A stretch of 64,000 nucleotides of DNA from Boswellia sacra. Taxonomy: Eukaryota > Streptophyta > Magnoliopsida > Sapindales > Burseraceae. Shown in pieces: positions 46,401-56,964 of this stretch. Location of the stretch: contig SNVD02009519.1 of assembly GCA_013180625.2 (NCBI GenBank), positions 2,942,501 through 3,006,500 on the forward strand, written 5' to 3'. The translations under genes were made by a program, and so were the position numbers. Positions within the stretch are counted from its first letter, which is position 1. Each line of letters starts with the position of its first letter. Under the pieces are notes generated by a model that saw only the letters and a list, made by a program, of their open reading frames with translations, searched no databases and was not told where the DNA came from.

Positions 46401-47348
46401 GTGTACAAATAACCACCATTCTCTTGCACAGTCTAAGAACCATTGTATATAATAAGCAGGCGTAAAGTTTACATTTCATGCATGATAGAGACATATCATA
46501 TAAGGTTCGTGGATAAAAAATCATTACGAAATTGCTTACAAAAGTCACAAAAATGAATGTTCTGTCCAAACGCTCGACGACACTCGACACAAAACCCTCG
46601 ACACTTGACACTCGATAAATAACTCGACACGTGACGCACAACGACCGACTCTCGGCTAACACGACACATATACTCGACACACGAACTCGACGAAATTTGC
46701 ATCCGACACTCGTCACGTTTGGCGCTCAACTCGACGCACTAACACGATACTCGAACTTAGAATCGACACAACTTCTAGACACTCGACACTATTATCCGAC
46801 ATGTCGAGATTTGATCCGACAAAATCGCTCGACACTTGACGACGCTTGACAAATCTCGTCTTCTTCATCCGTCGGCAGCGATACCAGATTTTCTCACAAC
46901 GATGGCCAATTTCCAGTAAATTTTCACAAAAACGGCACTATCTCTAACATTAGTTCACATACATATCCCACATTTAAGCTATATAATGCGGTTGACAATT
47001 ACCAAAACGATAAATAACGATAACATTACAACCTAATGAAATTTTCATGCCATTTAAAGAGAGATTAAGGAAAGTTGTTCTTACCTTATTTGCTCAGATT
47101 CAGCTGTTGAAGTTGTTTCGTACAGTGAAGTATATGGAGGAGTGACTGGTTTCTTTGTTCTTTGTTTCGTTTACGTACTTTCTTTATTTTTGTTAAAAAA
47201 TGGAATTATTAAGGTTTTGAGAAAAAATTGATTTTATAAGGGTATTTGAGTCTTTTTGTCAAGAAAGTGTCTATGGCATGAAAATTTTTCAGGATGTGTC
47301 TAAATTTCAACAATGACCCCTAATTGTGTCTATTTTCTCAATTTTCCC
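46196..47348 (-). repeat. Right TIR of the Ulp1-MULE
   Basis: Inverse partner of 36851-38190. The block at 46540-46860 is dense in cgacactcgac words. The outer 300 bp (47040-47348) is nearly the exact inverse of 36851-37170. Confidence 0.82.
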
Positions 47349-48050
47349 TATTTGCATTGATACAATGCAGGGGCAAGGATGAAATTGGTTTTAAAATCCA
47401 AGTGCAGTCCGAGTGCGGTATTTACCATCCCTGCACCGGATAATTTTAAAAATAAAAAAATATAATTATATATGTAATATTATATTATTACACTTATAGG
47501 AGACTATGACCTTCATTGAATCATTTGAATTTATGATTTTGTAATAGGAATTTGGATATTTGTATGTAATATGTATACTAATATTTGTATTGTATTGTAG
47601 TAATGAGCTTTTATTTTGAATATTTGTAATGAACTTGATTTGTGTATTTGTATTGTTATGAGCCTAGATTTGTCTATTTGTATTATAATAGGCCTAATGG
47701 GGGGCTTGGGAGTTGGCAATAAGTATTTTTTGCTTTAATATGAATTGAAATATAGTAAAGTTACAAAATATAGCATGTAGAATCACAAAACCAAGGAATT
47801 TGTGGGGATTTGCGAGGATTAAATTCGGGTAAAATGCGGGCGCGAGGACGGAATATACAAATCCGGGGAAAACTGCACCTACACCACACAAAGAAAATCC
47901 GGTGACTAGGGGTGGCCTTACATTTTCTGGTCCGAGTGCGAAAATGCAAAACCCGCATCCGCACCCGGATTTTGGCATCTCTGGTCATGAACGGCAAAAG
48001 AAAAAGAGTAGAATTGAGTTGGAGAGAGAGAGAGAGAGAGGGGGGTGTAC

Positions 48051-48199
48051 TTGGCAAGAGGTTGAAGGAGAGAAGTATCGAAGTGATCGTTCCAACCACA
48101 ATCTACTAAGAAGTTGAAGCCGTCGATTGAGACTAAGTATGATAAAGGATTCTCGTTGGAAACTCCACATAATCGAGTTACTTGCACTGATGTTCCCGT
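48051..48199 (-). pseudogene. CPSF100 exon 1 fragment, copy C, start codon lost
   Basis: 149 bp copy of exon 1. The codon aligned with the initiator ATG is ACG (48199-48197). The rest is open and nearly identical to the original (SVQVTRLCGVSNENPLSYL...DTSLLQPLAK) with the GT donor kept. Without ATG it cannot start the CPSF100 frame in the usual way. Confidence 0.9.
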
Positions 48200-48748
48200 T
48201 CTCCTCTGATAACTTTCTTGAAAATTGACAAACAAAACAAAACACTGCGAGCTGCGTCGTGCTCTTCTCTAGAGTTGTCTACTGTACTACTAAAACTCTG
48301 ATCCTATTCCTGGGGTTAACAAGGGAGACAGGCTGGGACGATGTCGTTTTAAACAGCTTTAACAAGACGTCGTGTATATATAAATATAATGAGTCAAATG
48401 TAATGACAATTAACAAATCATGATATGTTTCATAATACTGCTTGGAATTGGGAACAACTAATAATTAAATAAATTAGCCTAAGTATTGACCTAGTGTTTT
48501 TCGAGTTTTAACCAAACTTAAATAATCTTTGTCCATTAATTAAATCCTAACTTTTTATGTATTAAAACTATTGATTTGATTTTTAAGAATCAATTTATGT
48601 GTCAATTTTTAATATATATCCAATGGGAAACGTACGGTAATTGATTTAATCATTTTTTTTTATGATCATCTATCACATTATTATGAAAATATTAAATAAA
48701 GATATAAGCACCAAAATACAAAAATTACTATTACTTTACATTATAAAA
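48200..48748. other. Native intergenic sequence of copy C
   Basis: CPSF100 promoter homologue (48200-48430) followed by the same AT-rich stretch seen at 17058-17400 and 36068-36310. No gene seen. Confidence 0.7.
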
Positions 48749-49102
48749 AAAATGAAATAACATCATAGACCTCCCCTAAGTTTAGGTTTAACATCAATAA
48801 TATGAAACGTTTGTATTTTGTAATTATTGAAATACCCTTAACTCAAATTTTTATTTATATTAAATATGAATAATAAATATTTAAAAAATACAAAAAATGA
48901 AGAAAACTGCCATATATCAAATTTTAAAAAATGTCAATAAATAAAATAATTCATAATTATAACATTTTACAAAAATTAATAAAAATAAAATCAATAAAAT
49001 CTTAAACAACTTGCTGGCTCGAAATTATTAAAAAAATGCTTAAATAAAAATTAACAAAACAAAACAATTAGAAAATAAACAAAAATTACTAGCTAGAAAA
49101 TC

Positions 49103-49348
49103 GTGAATCATAATGCCCTAGCCACGCCTCCCTCTCCTCTGCCACCTTCGCAAAATCCACTGACTAACAGCCAGCCTAGCCACTTCCTTGTCCTCAATCT
49201 CCTCTCAGAATCTTCTCCCCCTCCAAGTTTATCAAAGCCACCACCATCTTTTCCCCGAACCTCCCCAAGTCCCCTCTGTTCTTCTTTTTCAATGCCCAAA
49301 TTAAGAGCTCAAATCCCTAATTCCCAAACTCCTCTTGTTCTCGGATGA
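49103..49348 (+). other. Proline/serine-rich open frame of unknown origin
   Basis: An 81-codon frame starting MNHNALATPPSPLPPSQNPL, rich in Pro and Ser, in a locally C-rich patch. The opposite strand is also open. It could be the 5' end of a captured host gene (a transit-peptide-like composition), but there is no recognisable domain and no visible continuation. Confidence 0.25.
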
Positions 49349-49581
49349 ATCACAATCAAAGTATTAGCATTAGGAACCAAATGGTATATTTTGTGATTTG
49401 ATTAAATTTGGGTGTTTATGTAAATGGTATTTGATTAAATTTTTATTTATGTATATATTTATTTTTTTATATTTGTTAGGCTTTTCAGTATTGCACTTCC
49501 TTAATGATTTATTATCAAAAGATTTTACCTGGAATTGAGTTTTTGCTTTTGGGTTGTGTAGGTTTCTAGGTCACCGAAATT

Positions 49582-49739
49582 ACTTGGAGGAAAGCAAAGA
49601 GCAAGAGCTCTACCACAGCCATTGTCTAAGTTGTTTGTGATTTGTAGAGGTTGTTAATTTACTTGGAGGAAAGCAAAGAGCAAGAGCTCTACCACAGCCA
49701 TTGTCTAAGTTGTTTGTGATTTGTAGAGGTTGTTAATTT
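49582..49739 (+). repeat. 79 bp tandem duplication, two identical copies
   Basis: Copies at 49582-49660 and 49661-49739 both begin acttggaggaaagcaaag and end gaggttgttaattt. They look identical, which points to a very recent duplication inside the element. Confidence 0.95.
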
Positions 49740-50726
49740 TGTGATGCGAATTTGATTTTGGGTTTCTAAATCATCTTGGTAATTTGTTGTTAATTTTCGA
49801 TTTGGAATTTGATTTAGGGTTTAATTCCGTAAGAGATTTCAGAATTTGTAATTGAATTTTTTTTGGAGATTTGGTAATCTAGGTTATTGTTGTTGCCTTT
49901 TTTTTTCCGGTCGATTTCATGGGCCCGATTTTCATCGAATGACCCCCTCTCCCACCCATTTTCTATAACTCACCCCCTTTTTTATTTTGACTATTATTAA
50001 CCTGTTTTAGTATAGAAAAATACAAAAATATCCTTGACAATCCAAAAAAAGACAACAAGAGCAAAAACATATACATCCTATTCGTACAAACAACGCGATA
50101 CACAAACTCACCTCTCCATCGCTCCATCGCTGCTTGCAGGCTCTGTGCTCACCGAACTCCATCGTGTTGTTGTCGTTGCTGCGCTGCTATACTCGTGTTG
50201 CTCCCACTATGATCGCGTCATCCTTGCCTCGCTCTTGTCTCTTTTAAACCCTTCTTCTCTTCTCTCTGCTCTGATCCCAACCACCAGATAACTTCTCTTC
50301 ACTTTTTTGTCATTGGATTGTCTTCTCAGTAATTCCAATTGATTCTGTTCTGGTGGGTTTTTAGGGTTCTGCCAATTTTCCAGCAAGTTTGTACTACAAG
50401 AAGGAGAACCAGTTATTGTTTGTCAGGAACAAATTCCAGTTGAATTGTTTAATGAATGGAGACATGGATGCCAGCACCTCAGCTATTGTTGCCCGCTTAA
50501 CTGAGGATTTAAGAGGTTTGTGTGTTTTTTTTGTGGATATATTTTTTTATGGTTGCATCGGTCCTAGTTTTCGTGCTTGTGCTTGTGCTTGTATAGTGTA
50601 ATTTATTTACTTATTTGTTAACTGGATATAGAAACGAATGTTAAGGAGCATAGTATTTCAACGTTATTGATGAATTTTGAGAATAAATTTGATACTTACG
50701 ATGCCATGAATGAAAATTGCATTCTA

Positions 50727-50850
50727 TTTTTTTGCACGACCTAGTCGTGCAAAAAAACAGAATAAAAAAAAGCAGAATGAAAACTGCATTCTGTTGTTTT
50801 GCACGACTGGGTCGTGCTGGTAGCACAACCTGGTCGTGCAAAAAAACAGA
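50727..50850. repeat. Palindromic gcacgac-gtcgtgc cluster 1
   Basis: Contains a perfect 14-base-arm hairpin at 50727-50757 (arm tttttttgcacgac, 3-base loop) and two more copies of the palindrome, gcacgactgggtcgtgc and gcacaacctggtcgtgc (50800-50840). Confidence 0.9.
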
Positions 50851-51958
50851 ATGAAGACTATTGTGTAATGTATGATTCGTGTAATGTATGATTTAAATGT
50901 TTGTGTTTCTTGTATGATTCGTGCAATGTATCCATGTGTCTGAACTATTAACTTGAATAAGGTTACAGAAGGTCTGATGCTCATGATTTGCATTTGAACA
51001 TTTTGAGATTAACTCATGTACAAAAATTATATGTGTGGATCCAACACGTTATTTATCATATTTGATGATTTTGAAGCAGTAACGTATCTGTTTCAACATC
51101 AATATTGTTGTTGTGCCTGGGCTTAAGGGTTGTTTTGATTGGATTTCGTTTTTCTGTGCATGTTAAGGTAACATATGCTACTAAAGAACATAGAAAATGT
51201 ACATGCATTATTCTACCAAAGATTTTACTGTGAGAATACGGATTCTACATTGTGTTCTGTCTGGATAGCAGCTTTAGGAGATGGGAAAAATGGTTGGTGA
51301 TGTTGTCATGGAAAAACTGTCAGTAAAGTATTCGTTAGGTGATGAAATGGCAAACGGCAAAAGAAACTATTAGAAAAATATGGTTAAGTTTTCAGCAATG
51401 TATTATGTGGTGGGATAGAACTCCGTGTTGAAATGCAGTAGATGTATAGAAGAAATAGCATGTCCAGGATATGTTTGCCTTGATTGTTTAATAGTTTAAT
51501 AGTTTTGGAATGGATTGTTTATTGGAATGTTTGCCTGGATTAAATACCTTGCTTTTATGATTTTTAATGTACAAGCCGAGTTTGTAATTCTAGTATGCTT
51601 GTACTTCTTGTTTGAGTTTTGTCATTGCACTTGTATGAAGTATTACGATTTGTTGTTATATATTTTCAGAGTAATGTGTTAGTTAAAGATTTGTTGGTGC
51701 AAAGTTATAATCCGATCTTTCCCCACTTTTTGCGTACATCTTGCAGTGATGAAGCACTAACTTATAAGAAGTAATCTTAAGGTTTCTTCTGCGAAATGCA
51801 CTAGTTACGCTTGGCTTCTGAGCTTCCAATTTTTAATGAGCACTAATTTGTGTATTCTTTTAGTCTACTAGTGTTGACAGCTGCCTTCACATATCCTCTT
51901 ATAATTTTGATATGCATATTTTATCTTTCACATTCTGAGCTTACAATTATTGTTACAG

Positions 51959-52267
51959 GCCATTCATGGGAACAACGGTGGTGGTGCAGATCCATGGTCG
52001 ATCGTTTGAATTCAAGGTGTTCCCCAACAGATAAGGTCGTTCCAATTTAAAACTAAACTTGTTCCTTTTATCGTAATATCCTCTCTTGAAGTTACAACTA
52101 AACAATATGTTTTCTCGTGCAGTGGAGATTGTGGAGTTTTTCTTATAATGTATTTCCGTTGCCTAGTTACTGGTGAGACTATAGAGGTTATACGTCATCC
52201 AAACCATGCTCGAAACTATAGGAAGGAGTTGGCGGCAGCATTGTTTAACATAAGATTGTGGAAATGA
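51959..52267 (+). pseudogene. Ulp1-type (C48) protease, C-terminal two exons
   Basis: Exon 51959-52035 follows an acceptor ttgttacag and ends AAG|GTCGTT. Exon 52123-52267 follows cgtgcag. Joined in phase they give ...GVPQQI, then the SGDCGVFLIMYFRCL block around the catalytic Cys, ending RKELAAALFNIRLWK and TGA 52265-52267. This is the conserved end of transposon-borne Ulp1 proteases. A TGA at 52007-52009 interrupts the frame in the first exon, and the His/Asp part of the catalytic triad was not found upstream. The Cys motif is intact here, unlike in the gene at 38663-41855, so it comes from a different lineage. Confidence 0.8.
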
Positions 52268-52504
52268 GTCTCAATACCATTTTAAAATTCCGCATTTTAT
52301 AAACCATGACATTTTTCTCAAACTTTGTAAAAGTCTTTCGGATATATGTATTTGATTCAACGGAATGAGAAATTACAGATTCATGTCTATGGTGATATTA
52401 TTTTCATTGTATCCATTGTTTGATACGTGAAGTGCTTACGGAATAAGTGAAGTGCTTTTACAACCCAATGTGTAGCAATAAAAACTATAAAATAAACGCT
52501 AATT

Positions 52505-52920
52505 ACCTGGTCGTGCAAAAAAATGGAACGAAAAAAAAGAATTGAAACTTCATTCTATTTTTTTGCACGACTGGGTCGTGCAAACAAAAAAATGAAAACT
52601 GCATTCTGTTTTTTTACACGATTGGGACGTGCTAGTAGCATGACCTGGTCGTGCTGGAAAACAGAATCGAAACTTATTCTTTTTTTTTTTTGCACGACTG
52701 GGTCGTGCTGGTAACACGACCTGGTCGTGCAAAAAAACAGAATGCAGTTTTCTTTTTTTGTTTGCACGACCAGGTCGTACTGGTAGCACGACCAGGTCGT
52801 GAGTGCAAAAAAACATAATAAAGTTTCGTACTTTGCACGATTGGGTCATGCTGTCTTGCAAAAAAAAATTATAAATTTGTACATCATTTTGTTTCACGAC
52901 TGGGTCGTGATGTTATATAT
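52505..52920. repeat. Palindromic gcacgac-gtcgtgc cluster 2
   Basis: At least eight copies of gcacgacYRGGTCGTGC-type palindromes, perfect or with one or two changes (for example 52565-52581, about 52693-52709, about 52766-52790). They are separated by A/T tracts and aacagaatg linkers. Many are paired as palindrome-tggta-palindrome, giving cruciform-prone DNA. Confidence 0.9.
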
Positions 52921-53309
52921 AACATCTCTTTTGGTCCAGTTGTAGATGTTACAAACTGTATAATTACAATGTAATTATATATAATTACAATGTAAGAGAA
53001 ATAAAACCACTAACATGTCCAACGAAACGATTACAATACACACAACCATTGTTTCAAGTAATGCTTTTAACCAGTGTATAATACACACAACCATTCCTCT
53101 AACATACACACAACGATTACAACACACACAACCATTCCTCTAAGAAATATTTCAAATCATCATCATTTTCTACTATAGATGTTACAAACTGTCCATTTTT
53201 GGTGATATTATATATAATTACAATGTAAAAGAAACAAACCACTAACATGTCCAACAAAACGATTATAACACACACAACCATTGCTTCAAGTAATGCTTTT
53301 AAATAAGTA

Positions 53310-53441
53310 GTAGGTACATATTGTTGGTATCATATTTATTATGTGGTTACTCCCCACCGGTATCACTTCAGAAACTTTACGAACTAACTCTTCATAGGTT
53401 GTCGACATAGGCAAAGTCACACCTTTGCTTCTACGACCATC
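53310..53441 (-). pseudogene. MURA-type transposase N-terminal fragment
   Basis: A short minus-strand frame reading DGRRSKGVTLPMSTTYEELV then RKVSEVIPVG. It resembles the N-terminal region of plant MURA transposases (basic start, then the TTYEELVRKV motif). It supports the MULE nature of the 48749-56721 element. Only about 40 codons are recognisable. Confidence 0.6.
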
Positions 53442-53796
53442 GAAAAAATATTCTTATTGGACAAAAGAGTCGTGCAGTACGACCCTTTGGAGAAAGGAGT
53501 CGTGCAGCACGTCCCTTTGGAGAAAAATCTTATTTCATACATCTTATTTTGAAGGAATGTGTCTGTCTTAGATGTCTTGCAGATACATTTGATTGTTCCA
53601 ATTGCTATTGTGTTTGTGCTTGCAAAGAAATAGGATGAACTAGTCATGCATGCCTCCCAGTTTGCTGGTTGAGGAGATTCAATAAAAGTTATATTTTCTG
53701 TTGAATGGCACTGGATTTCTGTTACATGGGTGATGGGGGATCATGATAATGTTTTGCCACAAAATGAGACGGGGTCGTGAAGCAATCTGGTTTTCT

Positions 53797-54130
53797 GCAC
53801 GACCGGGTCGTGCAGTTAGCACTACCCGATCGTGCAGAAAGGCAGATTGCATTAAGCAATCTGCGTAATTGCACGACCTGGTCGTGCAGTCAGCACGATT
53901 GGGTCGTGCAGAAAGGCAGATTGCATTAAGCAATCTGCGTAATTGCACAACCTAGTCGTGCAGTCAGCACGATCGGGTCGTGCAGAAAGGCAGATTGCAT
54001 TAAGCAATCTGCGAAATTGCACGACCGGGTCGTGCTGACTGCACGACCAGGTCGTGCAGAAAGGCAGATTGCATTATGTAATCTCCAAAATTGCACGACC
54101 CGGTCGTGCAGAAAGGCAGATTGCTTAGAG
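53797..54130. repeat. 74 bp satellite built of hairpins, about 4.5 copies
   Basis: Units start at 53797, 53871, 53945, 54019 and 54093, each exactly 74 bp apart. Each unit has gcacgaccNggtcgtgc, then a second such palindrome, then gcagattgcattaagcaatctgc (9-base arms), so nearly the whole unit folds. The last unit is shortened. Palindrome arms mostly co-vary or stay paired between units. Confidence 0.95.
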
Positions 54131-54167
54131 CAATTTGGTTTCTTTGATTATGCTTAATGCTTAAAGG

Positions 54168-54249
54168 CGTGACAGTATGTGGCCTGATGGTTGGACTGCT
54201 GTTACTGCAGATGGTAAACGCAGTGCTCCGTTTGACCACACTCATCTGG
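54168..54249 (+). pseudogene. Methionine aminopeptidase 1 fragment
   Basis: The frame [20 protein letters not shown] followed by the F-D-HT-LV block matches the C-terminal catalytic region of cytosolic type 1 methionine aminopeptidase (WPDGWTAVT...HTLLV). It ends at CTG|GTAAAG, which looks like a retained exon end. Only about 27 codons are present, inside the MULE-like element and just right of the satellite, so it is a captured exon fragment. Confidence 0.75.
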
Positions 54250-54544
54250 TAAAGGCATTTATCAGCAAGATTACAAAAACTGTATATTTCTTGTTGATTT
54301 TTGGACAACGGTATTGCCATGTTTGTCTTGTAAAGTGTGTTTATATGCTATGGTTGAATCGAACCGGTCAAGTATCCAGAAACTAATCTTAACAATTAAA
54401 AAAAAAAGACAACATAACAGAAACTATTTCATATCTGTTCGTGCAAACAATACGACACACAGACTCACTTCCATCGATTTGCTATTGTGCTCGCTGGCTC
54501 CAACGCTACGCTCCCCTAACAACTTAGTCATGTAAAAAAACAGA

Positions 54545-54605
54545 ATCTGTTTAATTGCACGACTGGGTAGTGCTGATAGCACAACCGGGTCGTGCAACAA
54601 AACAT
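54545..54605. repeat. Palindromic cluster remnant
   Basis: One more pair, gcacgactgggtagtgc and gcacaaccgggtcgtgc, diverged, between aacagaat linkers as in clusters 1 and 2. Confidence 0.8.
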
Positions 54606-55268
54606 AATACAAAACAGAATCATCACCTATGTCAAACATAGTTATGATAAATAAACAATTTTCAATAAGCAATACAATAGTCACAATTTTTATCTTTGAT
54701 GCATAGTCACATTTTTTATGTTGTTGATTTTGAAAACATCTTCAATTCCTTCTCTTCCTCCTTTAATTTTCTTAAGCAATACCACTTTCTCTAGTTTCAA
54801 ACATTAATTTACAAGCAAACATATAAGAACTACATACTCATTGTTTTTGCATGAAAAAAGGGTTACAATCATAATAAAAAACAAGTCAAATTTCGCATCA
54901 TTCAAAATAAAGTCAATAAGATTCACATTTCAACTGTGTTACATTTTCTTCAAAGGGGGATTGGTCGAAAACTTGTCTTTATACATATGAAGAAGTAGTA
55001 CGATATAGAAATAAGAAACGAATATGCTCTAATAGAAGCTAGAAAGACTTTGTTTGTAGTTAGAAAATTTCTTCTTTTCCACCAGTGCAAGATCCAATAT
55101 AAATCTTCTCAATTTTCATATCTTAGCTTCTCTGGTTAAAGCACAATTATCTAGGGAATGGGGCTGTAACAGAACACAGATAACTTATGACAATAGAAGA
55201 AAAATTATTTAAGGGAAGAAGAGAGATATAATTATTTAAGTATAAGAATGAAAGAATTAAGTTCCTAC

Positions 55269-55954
55269 CATTGCCACTACAAGCTTAAGACAGTTTTTCA
55301 TCATATTGTTTATTTTTTATGCCTTGAAGCAATCTTGTAATCTCATAGATTGGATTTGCCCATTTACATGCCTCATTCCTCACATTTGCTTTTGTAGTCT
55401 TCATTGTTGCTTCCCCAGAATCAGTAGCAATGAATAATATATAGAGCTTATCCCATCCATTTTGTGGAATCTAATTCATACAGAAAAAATGTACGTAGTT
55501 ATTGAAAAAATTACATTAACTAACTAGACACATAGGCAAAATACTTTCAAAATATGTGTGTATAAAAGGTATAACAAAATCTACTTTTAAATAAATATTA
55601 GAATTCCGCTACAGTAGCACAATTTGCACACAAACAGGGAAAAATAAACACTAGTTATAAAAAATTACATAAAGAAACATCATGCCTCGGCAAAATTAAA
55701 TATCAAAAATGAGAAAATAATGCAAAAACAATCAAACCCACGTATGTAAAATTTAAAATTCAGATGTTCTAAACTTAGATCCTCATCTTACACCACCAAA
55801 TATCTAGTTTCATGATTGCTCAAAAGATGAATGCAGTAACACAAATCATATGATAGAAGAACTTATCTAAATTCAACTAAATTAGTCTTACATAGTTGGA
55901 CTTCATCATCTCTTCAATAATGAATGCAAGATCCAACCAATTTTCCTCCTCCAT
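55269..55954 (-). pseudogene. NT-C2 domain fragment joined to a novel first exon
   Basis: Exon 55470-55269 (acceptor ...aattag, donor ATG|GTAGGA) encodes IPQNGWDKLYILFIATDSGE, then KTTKANVRNEACKWANPIYE, then RLLQ and KQYDEKL. This is the N-terminal C2 (NT-C2) domain of plant coiled-coil/PMI1-like proteins. After DEKL a small frame change gives TAA at 55287-55285; the expected continuation LVVAM is seen in another frame. Upstream, 55954-55892 begins with ATG and reads MEEENWLDLAFIIEEMMKSNY to a GTAAGA donor. It would splice in phase to the C2 exon, giving a chimeric short protein. The rest of the host gene is absent, consistent with capture by a MULE. Confidence 0.65.
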
Positions 55955-56964
55955 TTTCTCAGTAAACAAGCAGAGAGTAATGCAAGAATAAATTAGTAGG
56001 ATCGCATACTTTGACAAAGGCTTTGCAACAATACATAAGCAAGAAAGAATTCAGAATACCCAGTTGAAAACTCGTCGATCCAGATCCTGAACAGCAATGA
56101 AACACATTAAATTCAATAATGTAAATTTATTGTTGAAGAGGCTTCCAGTTGTAAGGCTACGTTTTCTATGGAGCTGAAACAAAAGGATATGCTTGGCTTG
56201 CATTTATAAACATAAAAGGACAGTTATGTCTTTTTACATGAAAAAAGGGTTACATATATATATAATTGAGATGGGGGTTACATTTAGCAAACCAACTCCA
56301 AATGGGGTCATTTAAAAAAATATCCCCATATGTTTTCTTTGTTGTTAGCCATGGCAGGCAAAGAAGAACAGAGATAATTATTAGCTGGTGAGTGAGGACC
56401 AAGATGAATGGATGTATTTCTTCTCTGTTGCACCTTCTAATTTTTAATTTTTGTTATTTTAGATAATTCTGATTAATTAATTCAAACAAAATATTGAATT
56501 GGAGTGCTATTATTTTAATATGTTTGTATTTCAATTTGATGTTACTGTATTTATCTGAATGACCAATCTACCCCTCTAAAATCAATTTATTTATTTGTAT
56601 TTAAAGGATAAGTTAAGAAATGAGGTTTGTGATTACTTTTTTTAAATATAAGGACTAGTTTTTAAAAAATATAAATTATTTATATTGTTAATATTAAATC
56701 TACAGGGAAAGGAGGTTTACGACATTATAAAAGAAAATTTAAAAAACAAAATGTGATGTTAGTCTAATCGTACTATCATCATTAAACACTTTCTATTTTA
56801 TAGACAAAAAGTGATGTTAGTTAAGTCCTACTATCATACAATAAAGTATTAAACACTTTTTATTTTATATACCTTTTACTAATGAAAACATTTATACAAA
56901 TTCAAAATTATAATTAAAAAAGCCCAGATACCTTTAGTTGATTATCGATTGTTTAAATTAAAAT

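Larger units (their letters stand above)
36851..47348. mobile_element. Mutator-like element carrying MURA transposase and Ulp1-type genes (KAONASHI-like)
   Basis: 10.5 kb between 8 bp duplications TATTTGCA (36843-36850 and 47349-47356). Ends are GGAAAAAATTGAGAAAATAG and the inverse ...CTATTTTCTCAATTTTCCC. TIRs exceed 1.1 kb and include the first part of the transposase gene. Inside are a DUF1985/Ulp1-type protease gene (38663-41855) and a MURA-type transposase (43707-46400), both minus strand and both broken. A hAT MITE (41888-42590) sits between them. Internal TIR-like sequence at 42660-43420, and the fact that both genes point the same way whereas the derivative at 22135 has them convergent, suggest the left half is inverted or that two family members fused. 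MULEs carrying Ulp1-like genes are known in plants (KAONASHI in Arabidopsis). Confidence 0.88.
36780..47983. mobile_element. hAT element in copy C, split by a MULE
   Basis: Outer ends TAGGGATGACAAAAAAATCC (36780) and ...TTTTGGCATCTCTG (47983), flanked by 8 bp GTCGTGAA (36772-36779) and GTCATGAA (47984-47991). The empty site in copy B reads gtcatgaa. Its own sequence is only about 70 bp on the left (36780-36850) and 635 bp on the right (47349-47983); the rest is the nested MULE. Non-autonomous, similar in type to the 710 bp element at 30126. Confidence 0.85.
48749..56721. mobile_element. Pack-MULE-like element with several gene fragments
   Basis: About 8 kb inserted in copy C and absent from copies A and B. 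Possible 9-11 bp target duplication acattataaaa at 48738-48748 and 56722-56732. Outer sequences show a weak inverted similarity: catagacctcccctaag (near 48764) against ...gggaaaggaggtttacg (56705-56721). Contents are a C48 protease fragment, a MURA N-terminal fragment, a methionine aminopeptidase fragment, an NT-C2 fragment, three clusters of a gcacgacc-ggtcgtgc palindrome and a 74 bp satellite. Long non-coding stretches remain (49750-50380, 50860-51950, 54610-55260, 56130-56700). Exact ends are uncertain. Confidence 0.5.

Noticed and set aside
53797..54130. CRISPR-like regular repeats
   Set aside because: Direct repeats are contiguous 74 bp satellite units without unique spacers, in a plant nuclear genome.
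52523..54320. Frames with repeated RLGRA / ARPSRA / TTRSC peptides
   Set aside because: They are readings of the gcacgacc palindrome arrays in different frames. The repeats are better explained as DNA structure than protein.
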